From: Isohypsibius dastychi | Taxonomy: Eukaryota; Tardigrada; Eutardigrada; Parachela; Isohypsibiidae | Direction: 5' to 3' | Assembly: GCA_034696485.1 (NCBI GenBank) | Contig: JAQIWT010000344.1 | Span: forward strand, 1 to 22,843 | Length of the DNA: 22,843 nucleotides | Part shown: piece after piece, positions 1-9,245 of the stretch | How positions within the stretch are numbered: the first letter of the stretch is position 1 | How the letters are laid out: every line of letters starts with the position of its first letter | The notes under the pieces: model-generated | What the model was told of the DNA's origin: nothing | What the model saw: the letters and a program-made list of their open reading frames with translations, nothing else | Databases searched by the model: none | Position numbers and translations under genes: made by a program

Positions 1-876
1 GGCATCATTCCTAAATTGGCAACAAATTCCAGTCCAATCCGATTGTTGTCCGCCAGAATGCGATGTGTGGCTTCTTTTTGTTCTTCATCTAAATTGATAT
101 GCTGTCCAAAATCAGTCGAAGGACCATCTGTTCCGATTCCTCGGAAGTTACGCTCTTTGATCAAGAACTCAGTGGCGTTTGGATGAAAACCAGGAAAATG
201 AAGTGTTTTGACATCAAAGGGAGTGAGACTGTTGAATACAGCTTCGGGCTTAGGCCACTTTTTGCCCCAGTCGGAGAAAAGGAACACGAAAGCGCCGCTA
301 GGGATCTGATCGTATTTTGACTCGTACTGGAAAATGTCGTCCAGTGAGAGCCGATAATCTGGATTCAAACTGGTTTTGGAAGTTATGTTGATAACGCATA
401 GCGGTCCAGTTAGTCCATCCAGGGGAACTTCAGACGGATCGAAGCTGCCAAGAAACAGTATGTGTTCGAGATGTCCAGATCTTCCGGAAAACCCTTAAAA
501 TCAGCCCAGATTGAGAACACTTTTTTTAACTAAATCTAGTTAGCAGTTTCCGTAAGGAAGCAAAATCTGAAGTCTTACGGTGAACTTACCCGTTGAGAGT
601 TCGTTGATATGGTGCATCCATATGTGTTCCGCCATGTTCTGCCGCACTGAACAGATTACTCCGGGAAATCTTGTTTTCCTCAAATTCATTTTTCAGACTT
701 TGAAGATGGAAATGATGTTTTGCAAATGAAGGCCAATAAACAGTTTGACTGTCAAATGAATAAGTTAAATCAACGAGATTCTTCGTCGATAAAACAAACC
801 GCTCGACTAGAAACGCCAGGCTACTGCAGATCAGCACAAGATTCACAAAAATGAAATAAATTGTTGATGCCGCCAT
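1..876 (-). CDS. Putative cyclase / kynurenine-formamidase-like hydrolase, secreted (3' end off window)
   Basis: Member of the metal-dependent cyclase family (PF04199-like), whose members hydrolyse amides or lactones such as N-formylkynurenine or isatin; the substrate here is unknown. Exon 1 is 876-590 and begins with a hydrophobic signal peptide (MAASTIYFIFVNLVLICSSL). It carries the family metal-binding motif EHGGTHMDAP near residue 82-91. The donor GTAAGT follows at 589. Exon 2 starts at 444 after a pyrimidine-rich acceptor (TTTCTTGGCAG). It reads VPLDGLTGPLCVINI, then LSLDDIF, then FLFSDWGKKW, and near the edge THRILADNNRIGLEFVANLG, the usual C-terminal block. About 242 residues are visible, so perhaps 20-40 are missing. 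Phases match (exon 1 ends in phase 2). It lies downstream of a lectin gene on the same strand. Three degenerate copies occur in the window, and this is the only intact-looking one. Confidence 0.88.
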
Positions 877-1586
877 TTTGAATCAAGAAACAAAGGAAAA
901 AAAAATGAAAAGGGGCAATATTTTTTAAATGAAGTTTTGATCAGAAATCCCGGAATTTTAAAGCAAACTGCGCGTTGGGAGATTTATCATTCAAAAATCA
1001 AGATGAACCGCATGATAAAACCATGCACTGAGACCAGAACTTGTTGTTGTTTTGGAATATCACCACGTGTAAATTGGAAAAATCTCGTTTGAGTTTCGTA
1101 AATAAATGATTGCAGTTTCAAGGGTCACATTCCTGTACGTTGAGAATACTTATTTTGACAAGGAGACTGGCTTTGATGCCAACCTTTTTGGTCACCTCTT
1201 GACATATCATTTTGAATAGGAGAATGAAGAGAAAAATATGATATCCCTAACATTTGCGAAGCTCGATTCCGTGGAAAGATCTGATTTTTTTAAAACGTGC
1301 TGTTGCGTTGTTCGACAGGTCAACAGTTGAAGACGTTAATTACTTACAGCCTCAAAAACGGCATGCATTCAAAACTCCATATCTTTTCACGAAATCGGGC
1401 TCCGCAAAGGTTAGAGATATCATAGTTTTCTTTACATTCTCACCTTCAAAATAATGTGTCAAAGATGACTTGAACTTTTGGCATCAAAGCCACACTCCTT
1501 GTGAGTGGTGAACAAAATACGGAGTGTACAGCTAATTCCCGATCTAGCTGTGATAAATAATACAACTTTGCAACAATGAGTACCAA
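877..1586. other. Intergenic region between lectin and cyclase, with sequence shared by two other cyclase copies
   Basis: No gene is supported here. The stretch about 960-1080, read on the minus strand upstream of the cyclase start, is clearly similar to 14530-14660 and 21840-21960 on the plus strand. It includes a shared core CACGTGGTGATATT (diverged in the third copy). It is therefore part of the duplicated unit and may hold the cyclase promoter. A short plus-strand open frame at 1254-1454 has no recognisable content. Confidence 0.5.
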
Positions 1587-2223
1587 TTAAAGATGTCGAA
1601 ACGAATATGAATCATCATTACCGATTAAACTAGTAGCTTTCATCGTTGATTGAGCAGTGGTTCGGGTGTCGTAGTCTGAACAAAACCGGGGGGGGGGGGA
1701 ACCTGGACATGGGAATGGATGCCAGATCAGAATTTCGACATGTTCGGAACTTTTTCCGTTTCGGGGGAAGCCAGGAAGTTCTGTCTCAGAACATGAGTAG
1801 ATAACCGTGAGAATACGGTCCGACGCTCGAGGGTAAGGGTCACCGTAAATATCCGTCGTGGCCTGGATTGTGCAGGCTGTTCTGTTTATGTTTCTCGGTG
1901 TACAGTTGTCACTACCAATCGCAGTCACATCGGTGGGAGCACCATCGTCACAAATGCCGAACAAGTCTGAGCTATCTACGCTGCGGGAGAATTTCTCAAA
2001 GGTGGCGGATTCTATGATCAGATAACCAGTTCCGTCCTGACAAAAGTTCTGTTGAGCATCGTGCTCCCGGATCTTCACCAGTGTGACGGAAGAAAAGAGG
2101 ACCATCTGCAACACAAACTTACACGTACATGTACGATACATTGTTAGAATAAGAAAAACGGAGGAAAAGATATTTGAGGGAACTCACAGCGCAGAAGAGA
2201 ATTGATCTGAAGACAGTCAGCAT
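1587..2223 (-). CDS. Secreted SUEL-type (galactose/rhamnose-binding) lectin, copy A
   Basis: Exon 1 (2223-2188) encodes MLTVFRSILFCA and ends at the donor GTGAGT. Exon 2 starts at 2105 after the acceptor TTGTGTTGCAG and continues in phase 0, completing a signal peptide. The lectin domain runs from about residue 25 to 120. It has FCQDG, LIIESATFEKF, FGICDDG, DNCTPR, TACTI, YGDPYP and the closing ILTVIYSC, in the order of the SUEL/latrophilin lectin fold. Compared with copy B at 21100, the Cys in EGFCR is Ser here and the Cys of GDPC is Tyr, so this copy has fewer possible disulfides. A proline-rich tail is encoded by a run of 12 C (1688-1699 on the plus strand). The stop at 1587 may be read past a real donor (ATCG then GTAATG, near 1618), so the 3' end is uncertain. 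It probably acts outside the cell by binding glycans. Confidence 0.8.
1688..1699. repeat. Homopolymer run of 12 G (C on coding strand)
   Basis: It lies inside lectin copy A and encodes Ser-Pro-Pro-Pro-Arg. The homologous place in copy B reads PKPN without a run. The tract length is prone to slippage or sequencing error and fixes the frame of the lectin tail. Confidence 0.9.
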
Positions 2224-2366
2224 CTCTTCTTACGGTAGGACTAGGAAAGCGTTTTTTATTTGCTCGTCGGCGGTGGACATGATCCAACTGTTAAAAACAG
2301 CTGGTTTTCTCATCTTCACTTATCGTCAGCTTGACGATCTGCGCCTAAATAGCAGACAAAAGCACT

Positions 2367-2942
2367 TTACACCCGAATCGCGAAACGTTCTATATCTGGA
2401 GCAGTTCTGCCGTTCCTATAAAACCAGGGGTCATCGCAGTCGATCAAAAGGGCACAAGGATGGCCGTCAACTATGTGCGATAATTGATTCAAAAACTCTC
2501 CCACTTCTTCCCAGAGCATGGGGTCATGATAAGGTTTAGTCACAAGTCTGATCACCATGAGTACATCGTGATCCGATGATGACGCGGTCAGCGAAATGCA
2601 CTCCATTTCTCGAAATTTTGCAGAATTGAACTTCAGGAACGGGCTGTAGTGGTCTAGTTCAGCCATGACATCTGACCACTTAAATTTGGGAATCCGAAAG
2701 GCAGAGACGAACTTGGGTGAAAGCTGATGACAAGGACGCCGCGGACGACCGTTCGCAATGACACTCTCAAGCCCTTGACGACTACCCCAAAGAGTTGAGA
2801 TGTGAATCAATTCTTTCAGAACGTAATCATCCACTTCGAATAGGCAGCTGCTAATCACTTTTATAGGGCGAAGTTGTGGATATCGTAGAGATGAGTGATT
2901 TTTTGCACAGCCGCATATGTACGTACTTCTCTCTAACTGCAT
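2367..2942 (-). CDS. Caspase-like large-subunit fragment, divergent
   Basis: A 191-codon uninterrupted frame. The C-terminal half resembles the end of a caspase p20. After an acidic/polar stretch comes DHDVLMVIRLV, in the place of the strand leading to the catalytic His. About 35 residues later GHPCALLIDCDDPWF sits in the place of the GKPKLF-QACRG strand and catalytic Cys. The SHG motif is absent and the Cys is followed by Asp-Asp. No small subunit is visible in the 140 nt before the neighbouring lectin, so this is a fragment or pseudogene unless an exon was missed. It is divergent from, and head to head with, the plus-strand caspase homologue at 3176, with a 233-bp spacer. The family call rests on context and weak resemblance; an unrelated protein is possible. 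Confidence 0.35.
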   Translation of the reverse strand: MQLERSTYICGCAKNHSSLRYPQLRPIKVISSCLFEVDDYVLKELIHISTLWGSRQGLESVIANGRPRRPCHQLSPKFVSAFRIPKFKWSDVMAELDHYSPFLKFNSAKFREMECISLTASSSDHDVLMVIRLVTKPYHDPMLWEEVGEFLNQLSHIVDGHPCALLIDCDDPWFYRNGRTAPDIERFAIRV

Positions 2943-3175
2943 TGTGACAGCAAGTGAGTTGTAGGAAGCCTGCGTGCTCCCCTCTCAGATCGCATGCTTA
3001 TCTGCTAGCGCGACCAGCTGACTCAATATCGATCCAACTAGTAAGGACTGAGGATCATAACGGCATGCGAAGGAAGCGCTGTTACTGATATCGGACCATA
3101 AACTTGAATTCTCTAATTAAACGATTACAAGTCGTTGCCTTTCAACGCTGATGTGGATAGGTGTAGAATCTCAAT
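2943..3175. promoter_or_regulatory. Shared upstream region of two divergent caspase-like genes
   Basis: A 233-bp spacer lies between the minus-strand fragment start at 2942 and the plus-strand start at 3176. It is the only place for a shared promoter. No clear core-promoter motif was identified. Confidence 0.25.
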
Positions 3176-4962
3176 ATGATGTCATTCTGCCATTTTACCC
3201 GGCCTGAAGGTTACGAGGTGGAAACCCGAGAGCAGGCTTGTGTCAGACGCTTCAATAATGGTGAGTCAAACAACTGTGCCGTTTGCAAAACTTTTGACGG
3301 TATCTTGCACAGATCCAAGGCCCTTCTTTTGCCCACTCGACGCAAGTCAACCAAAAGATTATGCAGCGGTTCCAGGAAAAATTCATAAGGAAAGCTACCG
3401 AATATGTAAAATATCGACCATTCCACGAGGGCTTGTGTTGGTTGTAATTCACGATGATGAAGTGGAATCTGGAGAGGAATACCACTTCCAAGCGCCTGCT
3501 GATCCTTCCGCTCAACGGCATGTCGATGCGGACAAGATCATCAAGCTCTACACTGAACTTCAGTTTGAAATTTATCGGGGAATCAGACATCATACGAAAA
3601 CTAGAGATGTGAATAAATGAGATTGATTTCCGTTGCTACCGTGTTTCATTGTGTTTTGCAATATTTTAGCAGGTAACTGAGCTATTCAAAGATTTTGCGG
3701 CTGATCCACGGCATGCTCAACTGGACATTGCCCTCGCATTCGTATTTTTTCCCGATCGAGAAGATATTGATCGTTTTTCAAGCGAACATCTCAGGTTCCA
3801 CACCATCGCATCAACGTACAACAAGCCAACTATGTTGCATTTGATCGCTTCGAAATGTCGTGAGTATTTTTAACTGTTCGCGATTGAGGAACAGGGCGAG
3901 AAGGGGGCGGGGTTCGTGGGCTCGTGGGTTTGTGGGTTCGTGATTTCGTGGGTTATAAATAAAAAAGTGCGGTCTTTTACCGAATACCTGGAGAGCTCTG
4001 GCTGACCAGAAAAAAATGTGTAAAAGAAGTATTTACAATTTCCCGACTTAAATTTGTTTGTAGCGGGATTACGCTATAGATTTGTCCTAAAATTGTGTCG
4101 TAACCAAGACGTGCACACTGTTTTTAATGAAGGTTATGAGACTTCGGTGAATCAAGGAAAAATCGTAAGTGTCAGGGATAGTGTAAGTCCCCCTTTCTCG
4201 TGATAATTTTGCAAAATCTCGGGTTTTTCTATTGCGGGATAAAATCTGAATCTGATTTTTAACCTACCCTTTTTAATGAAGCGGCGTGCTGGCATAAGGA
4301 TGCGGAATGGCAAGCCAGGCAGGACGAAGCAGAGGATAAGGCCACCGATGAGTTCCTGGAATCTTTGGAATCATCCGGCAACGATGATCCTAGATGCGAT
4401 GCATCTCGTTCGAATACGACAACCCCCGACTTTCTCAGTCTCTATGCCAGCATACCAGGTGAATATACAATTTTTCCATCCGATTGTACAGACAACGAGG
4501 ATGACCACTAACTAGTAATTTACCATTGCAAAATATCTTACTTGAGACTCAGTAATAGGTCACCTTTGTTTCAGGGCACAGGGCCATGGGGACTGAAATC
4601 TACGGCTCTTGCTTTGTGGACAACTACGTCAAAACATACGCAAAATACGCACACTCCGAGAATGTGAACACACTTTTGAATCATGTAAGCATCTATCACG
4701 CTGGATCTGCCGTATTTGATATACAAGGGGTTTTTCACAGGTTGCGAAACTGCAGTACCAGGAGGTTTCTTCTTTTTGGAATGGGGGATGGGCTGCTTAT
4801 CAGTTCGGTCAATTTTCCTGGAGCAGCGCGGGGAGATACATTTTTCTCAATCCGATACGAAGAAAAGTTCGACGACCGAAGAAAATGTTGACTGGCTCAC
4901 AGCGAGCGGTTGTCAGTGGCTTTAATGTTGCCTTAACTTGGCTTAAAAAGCAGTTTCACTGA
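3176..4962 (+). CDS. Caspase homologue with degenerate active site (probable pseudo-caspase)
   Basis: Six exons with consistent phases: 3176-3260, 3313-3608, 3673-3859, 4282-4458, 4575-4684, 4741-4962 (stop TGA). They give 358 residues, normal for a caspase without a long prodomain. Large subunit: IPRGLVLVVIHDD, then RHVDADKIIKLYTELQFEI (fits the conserved Arg-x-x-VDA of the S1 pocket), then HAQLDIALAFVFFPDRED. At that point caspases have LSHGEEG, so the catalytic His is missing. NKPTMLHLIASKC follows; aligned without gaps to KPKIFFIQACRG, the nucleophile is Ser. Exon 4 is an acidic linker ending TPDFLSLYASIPG, the usual start of the small subunit. Exon 5 has HRAMGTEIYGSCFVDNY in place of S-W-R...GSWFI. 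Exon 6 gives the final strands (AGRYIFLNP). The fold is kept while the catalytic dyad is lost, suggesting a regulatory or decoy role. The start could lie further upstream; no CARD or DED is seen. The exon 3 acceptor is a tandem TAGCAG. Confidence 0.85.
3860..4281 (+). repeat. Long intron 3 of the caspase homologue, with a degenerate CGTGGGTT tandem repeat
   Basis: A 422-nt intron, long for this window. Around 3908-3957 it holds a run of imperfect 8-10-bp units of the type TTCGTGGG (TTCGTGGGCTCGTGGGTTTG and further units). The remainder shows nothing recognisable. Confidence 0.6.
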
Positions 4963-4974
4963 AAACATGTGAAT

Positions 4975-5155
4975 CGGTTCCGAGGAATATCACTTCCAAA
5001 CGTTTGCTGATCCATACGCAAAACGGCATGTCGATGCGGACGAGATTATCAAGCTCTACACTGATCTTCAACTGGACATTTATCGGGGGATCAGACATCA
5101 TACAAAAACTAAAGATGTGAATAAGTGACATGGATTCTGGTTGCAGTCGTGTGTA
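4975..5155 (+). pseudogene. Duplicated caspase p20 exon (isolated)
   Basis: This stretch repeats the second half of exon 2 of the upstream caspase homologue and the beginning of its intron (3460-3645) at high identity. The frame is still open: RHVDADEIIKLYTDLQLDIY, then RGIRHHTKTKD, then the same GTGAAT donor position. No following caspase exon is found; an inverted-repeat element begins at about 5160. It is therefore a partial tandem duplicate, or the stump of a paralogue broken by the element. Confidence 0.75.
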
Positions 5156-5157
5156 TC

Positions 5158-5888
5158 CGTTTTTTTGAACTCTCCGTTTTCTTGAACCCGTGGTTCAAAA
5201 GCCCTGTTTTTGTGAACCGTTCGCGGTTTGAAAACCCCGCTTTACTGAACCCACCCGTTTTTCTGAACCGGCATGCAAACCCCGTTTTTCTGAACCATAG
5301 AATAAATTGAACTTTTCACATTTTGAATATTTCCACAAATGTCGTTTTCTGGGCTCACACATCATAAATGATATTTTGAACTGAAAACAAATGCAAAAAG
5401 CAGTGGGGTTGCGTCTGAAGGTGTTCCAAAACTCAAAAGCTAACGGAAGGATGCGAAAAACATGGTTGTGGGAACTTCAAGGGCTTCGAAATGCTGAGAG
5501 AAATCAACGGAATCAGTCGGGACGCAAGTTTGACCGATTGACAAAAACTTTAGGAAGTCTGAGGCCCTCAAACGGTCTACCCCCCCCCCCCCCTCTTATT
5601 CCAGCTAAATACTTCGCTGTTCAGTTACCAGGACGAAATTGTTCTCACGACTAGAGGGTCCAAAAAATGGAGTTTGTAAAATGTTCCATACTAAAAATTT
5701 AATTATTTTAGGGTTCAGAGAAACGGGGTTCATTCACCGTGGGGACCAAAAACGGGGTTTGTGAATCGGTTCAGAAACGGATGGGTTCAAAAAAACGTTC
5801 CTCGAACCGCGAATGGTTCACAAAAACGGGTATGTGAACCCCTGGTTCAGGGAAAAGGGGAGTTCAAAAAACCGGTTCAAGACGAACC
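5158..5888. mobile_element. Inverted-repeat (foldback/MITE-like) element, ~0.73 kb
   Basis: The left arm (about 5158-5320) and right arm (about 5715-5888) are reverse complements over roughly 165 bp with many differences. Both are built from degenerate units of the type CCCCGTTTTTCTGAACC (complement GGTTCAGAAAAACGGGG). The ends read CCGTTTTTTTGAACTC on the left and, complemented, CCGGTTTTTTGAACTC on the right. The 390-bp middle includes a run of 14 C (5580-5593) and no recognisable protein. The 87-codon frame at 5391 overlaps that run and is not considered a gene. No target-site duplication could be fixed. Confidence 0.75.
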
Positions 5889-6022
5889 ATCATGACACAG
5901 CCCAGGCCGTTACTCCAGGTGCCGGTCCTACACGCACTCCGACTGTTGTCGCTTCCCTAATCATATCTTTGGTATGAAAATTCGATACTTAGTAACAGAT
6001 ATCTCGACTCATCTGCCCAACC

Positions 6023-6340
6023 TCATTTCTTTTGCGACAAAACGGTGGCATTTCCTTGAAACCAGTTTTTGATCAGCGTCTTGACCTCAGTTTTCTGAGC
6101 GATAGAACTTACCCTCATCCATTTGACTCCATGAATGAAGCCGGTTCCATCGCGATTTGTGATTTCGGCTGAAATATATTATTATACATTATGAGTAATT
6201 TCCATTTCTGGGGAGATCAGTTTGAATGGCATACCGTTCAGGAAATGATCATATTGTCCGACAACGTTCCCGTCCCCTGGAAGGTCGCGTGGAACATCCG
6301 AGTTCTGGCTCCACTTGATGCTACTACGAATAGTTGTTCT
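6023..6340 (-). CDS. Unidentified gene, last two exons
   Basis: The last exon (6168-6023) follows an acceptor TATATTTCAG and stays open to a TGA at 6023-6025. It encodes AEITNRDGTGFIHGVKWM and then a basic tail ending in NATVLSQKK. The previous exon ends at 6235 with donor GTATGC. It reads SIKWSQNSDVPRDLPGDG and then NVVGQYDHFLN, open back to about 6340. The phases fit (1 + 2 nt) across a 66-nt intron. The upstream part was not resolved. The family is not recognised; codon choice and splice sites make it look coding. Confidence 0.4.
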
Positions 6341-6757
6341 ATGTTCTGGTCTCGGTTTTGATTAACTCTGGCAAACACTGCAGTACACTATTCGTACGGA
6401 AATCTCTTAGGGCTAGATCCTACGCTCGAAAATCTTTCGCGCGTAACCGAACTACTTCGCGCAGGGCCATTTCGCTTGAATAAATAAAGTAATCTGCCAA
6501 CTAAACACCCAAAGTTTCTTTTTCTGGATTGTTAACTTTCAGCAGTGAAACAATGAACACTGCTGTTCCAACAAAACTTTTCTCGACCGCCAAAAAATCG
6601 TTAGAAACACAATGTTTCAAAAGATCATTATGGGAAGAAAATCAGAAAACAACGACTCCGAATAACACCCACTCTATGAGAGACAATACCAAAATAACGA
6701 CCGACCAACAAACCAATAACTGAAAACTGTTGACTAAACAGAACAACAATCTAAAGT
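6341..6757. other. Gene-poor stretch
   Basis: No supported gene, RNA or repeat was found. A plus-strand frame at 6529-6723 is rich in Thr, Asn and Lys and resembles translated non-coding DNA. Confidence 0.4.
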
Positions 6758-8286
6758 TCAGGTGATACAGCAATCAGAGGAGGGCTCTGGAAGTGGGAGT
6801 GGTCGGAGTACTACCTGATCTTCCAACGTGTTGTCAAAATCCGGAATAATCGCCAGATCTTGAATATGCTTCCGCATCTCCAGCTGCTTCTCGCTCATAA
6901 TTTTCTGCACCTACGAAAGCAGCATGGAGCTGAGAAATGTCATTCTGAGACGAACATCACTTGCCATTTTGACAATGTCCACAAGATACATTTTCCCGCC
7001 ATATATCTCTAAATTTTCCAGGATGCTGTGCAGCGAGAACGAGCCACTGTCCGCGTCACGGCTAACAAAACAACCTATCAAAGAGCTATACTGTGATTAC
7101 GTGGCGCAAGTTATGGCTGATTTCCTCAAACCACCCACCGGCGAAAGTTGTGAAAATATCGAACACATGTCTTGTCCTGCCATAGTGCACGGCTGCGGCA
7201 TCGGGAAGACGGTCGCGTCGTTCTGAAAAGCAGGCACATTAATTATCTGACATCGAGCACGCACATTCGTTCACCGGAGACTGCAAACGATCAAGTGAGA
7301 TTGCTAGGCGTAAAACAGTAGAATCACTATTTTCCAAAAAGACTGGTCGGTGACCATTCACAGGTTCGAGTGGCTAAGTGTTTCATATCTTCTGTCTTTT
7401 ACGCAACAGACTCAATTTTAGAAACAACTTTTAATGTTGGTCTGCTAGCCATCCATCTCTTCGAGGTTTGTGCAAAATACATTTCGACTTTTCTTTTGTT
7501 TTCTAGTCGGAAACTGACCACTGAACCAGTCAGTCAGATGCAGGAACAGATCATGACCTTTCAGTCCCGATTGTTACTCGGTGATAACACCGAAGAAGCC
7601 TAAGAGGTTGTCCATCTCGGGATAAAGTACAAATTCAGTAAACCGCCACCCCTAAGATTCCAAACGTACGAAAATGAGTCAACATCGGCAAACATCACAT
7701 ACTTCCTCTACACGCGCTCCATATGAAAATCTTTGACTTCCCGGCCAGAAGGTGAGCCTCCTCATCGCTCATGATATTTTTCACTCTTTTTATTCGCGTA
7801 TGAGCCTTGTAGTCCACCCCATAAATGATACCCCCTTCTTCACCATGCGAAGAAATCATAACAGCTGCGGCGTCCGTGGAGTGCTGACTTTCGTCGGAAG
7901 CAAATTCCTGGATAAGTTTGACCATTTCCTGGAAGAAACGCATGTTACATCGTCTACCGTATCTTAGTATGTATGAGAGCATCAGACACAGTTCACTTCC
8001 TGGCATTCAGTTTGATCAGCAAGTCATAACCAAAACGAACTTACTGCCGCCGTCAGATTGTAGAAAACTTTCCCACGAATAAGATGAAAACCGAATTTCC
8101 GGAGAACAACCGCAGCTTGGGCACAGTCATGATCAGAGGCCCTTATATCCTTAAAATCGTTACTCGGGCTTCGGTTGTGCTCGTTCGCTATGAGCAGGAA
8201 ATAACCCCTTCGAGGAAGCTCAGAGAAATTCTGAAATACATATCCTGGTGGATAGTGAGAAGTTTCAATCCAAAAAACTATCCCGC
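6758..8286 (-). CDS. Caspase with canonical catalytic motifs; frame break in small subunit; 5' exon(s) not found
   Basis: Exons: 8286-8045, 7928-7703, 7222-6956 and 6910-6758 (stop TGA). Exon 1 carries YVFQNFSELPRRGYFLLIAN and then DIRASDHDCAQAAVVLRKFG, the usual caspase start with the substrate-pocket Arg. Exon 2 carries AAAVMISSHGEEGGIIYGVD with catalytic His, and KSKIFIWSACRG with catalytic Cys (Ser replaces the usual Gln of QACRG). Exon 3 is the small subunit: LPDAAAVHYG, then FAGGWFEEISHNLRH in place of GSWFI. One extra nucleotide near 7091 then shifts the frame to RDADSGSFSLHSILENLE. Exon 4 holds the final strand region (LAIIPDFDNTLED). The donor used at 6955 is a weak GTTCGT. As spliced, the p20-p10 linker is only a few residues, unless a small exon hides in the 480-nt intron 7223-7702. 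An upstream exon must exist because 8286 follows an acceptor. It is a pseudogene if the frameshift is real, otherwise an active protease. Confidence 0.78.
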
Positions 8287-8633
8287 CTGTAAAACCAAAA
8301 CGATGTGAAAAATTAGCTTGAAATATATTGTGCTTTTAGAATATATTATGCTCTAATTTCTGCCATAGAACAAACTATTCCAATAATCACGTATTGTATA
8401 GTATACAATATTAGGCAGAATTGACAACAGGCCAGATTGAGATTCTATCAGGATAGAGCCTTCATAACCGTGACGGTTTCGTTGTGACCGTCCCAACATA
8501 TTTTACGATTGCAAAAGTCTCAATCGAGAGAACTGACCATAGCTTCTGGTTCATTCCATTTTTTCAAGCCCTTGACTTGTAACAAGTTTCAGGTTTCAGT
8601 CACCGGAGTACGGCCAAACTGACTTAGACAAAC
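8287..8633. other. Spacer between caspase and transposon-like element
   Basis: It should contain the 5' exon and promoter of the minus-strand caspase, but no exon with matching phase could be identified. AT-rich around 8320-8415, with a short palindrome-like TATACAATA/TATTGTATA pair near 8394-8410. Confidence 0.35.
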
Positions 8634-8959
8634 AGTTGTAGCCGGCAAAAGTGTTTCCCTGCATCCCAGTTACCCAGGGTAACTTTGTTTGGGAAACTTT
8701 AGCAAAGTTTCCCTCTTCACATTTTCGGCGGAAAGGTGTTTGTAACTGATTGTTTTCTCTCTCTGAATGGATCTGACCTCACTTCTGTGACGGTTTGATA
8801 TTTAACAATCAACCAGAATTCCAAATGGTCAAAAACGAGTTATACTGTATTGTCCGATGGCTGAAATATCCAGTGCGGAAATTTTCGCCGAAATTGAGAT
8901 ATTGAATGCAATAATTTATTGGTTATCGATTCACTTGATCCTCATGAAAGACTGACGAA

Positions 8960-9245
8960 GATTTTTGCGAAAAGTAAGAAACGTTTCCCTCACTGTACAA
9001 GCCGATTGGGAAACAACCAGGGAAACTTTGCTGAAAGTTAACAAAGTTACCCTCACCATACAAAGCGATAGGGAAACAGCGAGGGAAACTTTGCTAAAAG
9101 TTGGCAAAGTTACCCTCACCATACAAAGCGATAAGGAAACAGCGAAGGAAACTTTGCTAAAAGTCAGCAAAGTTACCCGTACCATTCATATCGATGGGTA
9201 TACAACGAAAGTAACTTTGCGAAAATACATCAAACTTTCCGTTTT
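8960..9245. repeat. Tandem repeat, 63-bp period, about four copies
   Basis: Units start at about 9021, 9084 and 9147 (spacing exactly 63), with a diverged copy before and a decayed one after. Each has GGAAACTTTGCT, a short spacer and AGCAAAGTTACC, so the unit contains an inverted motif. Because 63 is divisible by three, both strands stay open (frames at 8965 plus and 8931 minus); these are repeat artefacts, not genes. A shorter array of the complementary orientation lies at 10325-10415. Confidence 0.85.

Noticed and set aside
99-320. Plus-strand open frame of 73 codons
   Set aside because: Antisense to the clearly recognisable cyclase exon 2.
5391-5654. 87-codon frame within the inverted-repeat element
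   Set aside because: Overlaps a run of 14 C, basic and low in structure, no start context or family resemblance; not a transposase.
7061-7099. 39-nt GT...AG segment as an intron resolving the caspase frame break
   Set aside because: Removing it leaves the wrong phase and creates an immediate stop (CCG TGA); shorter than the introns typical here.
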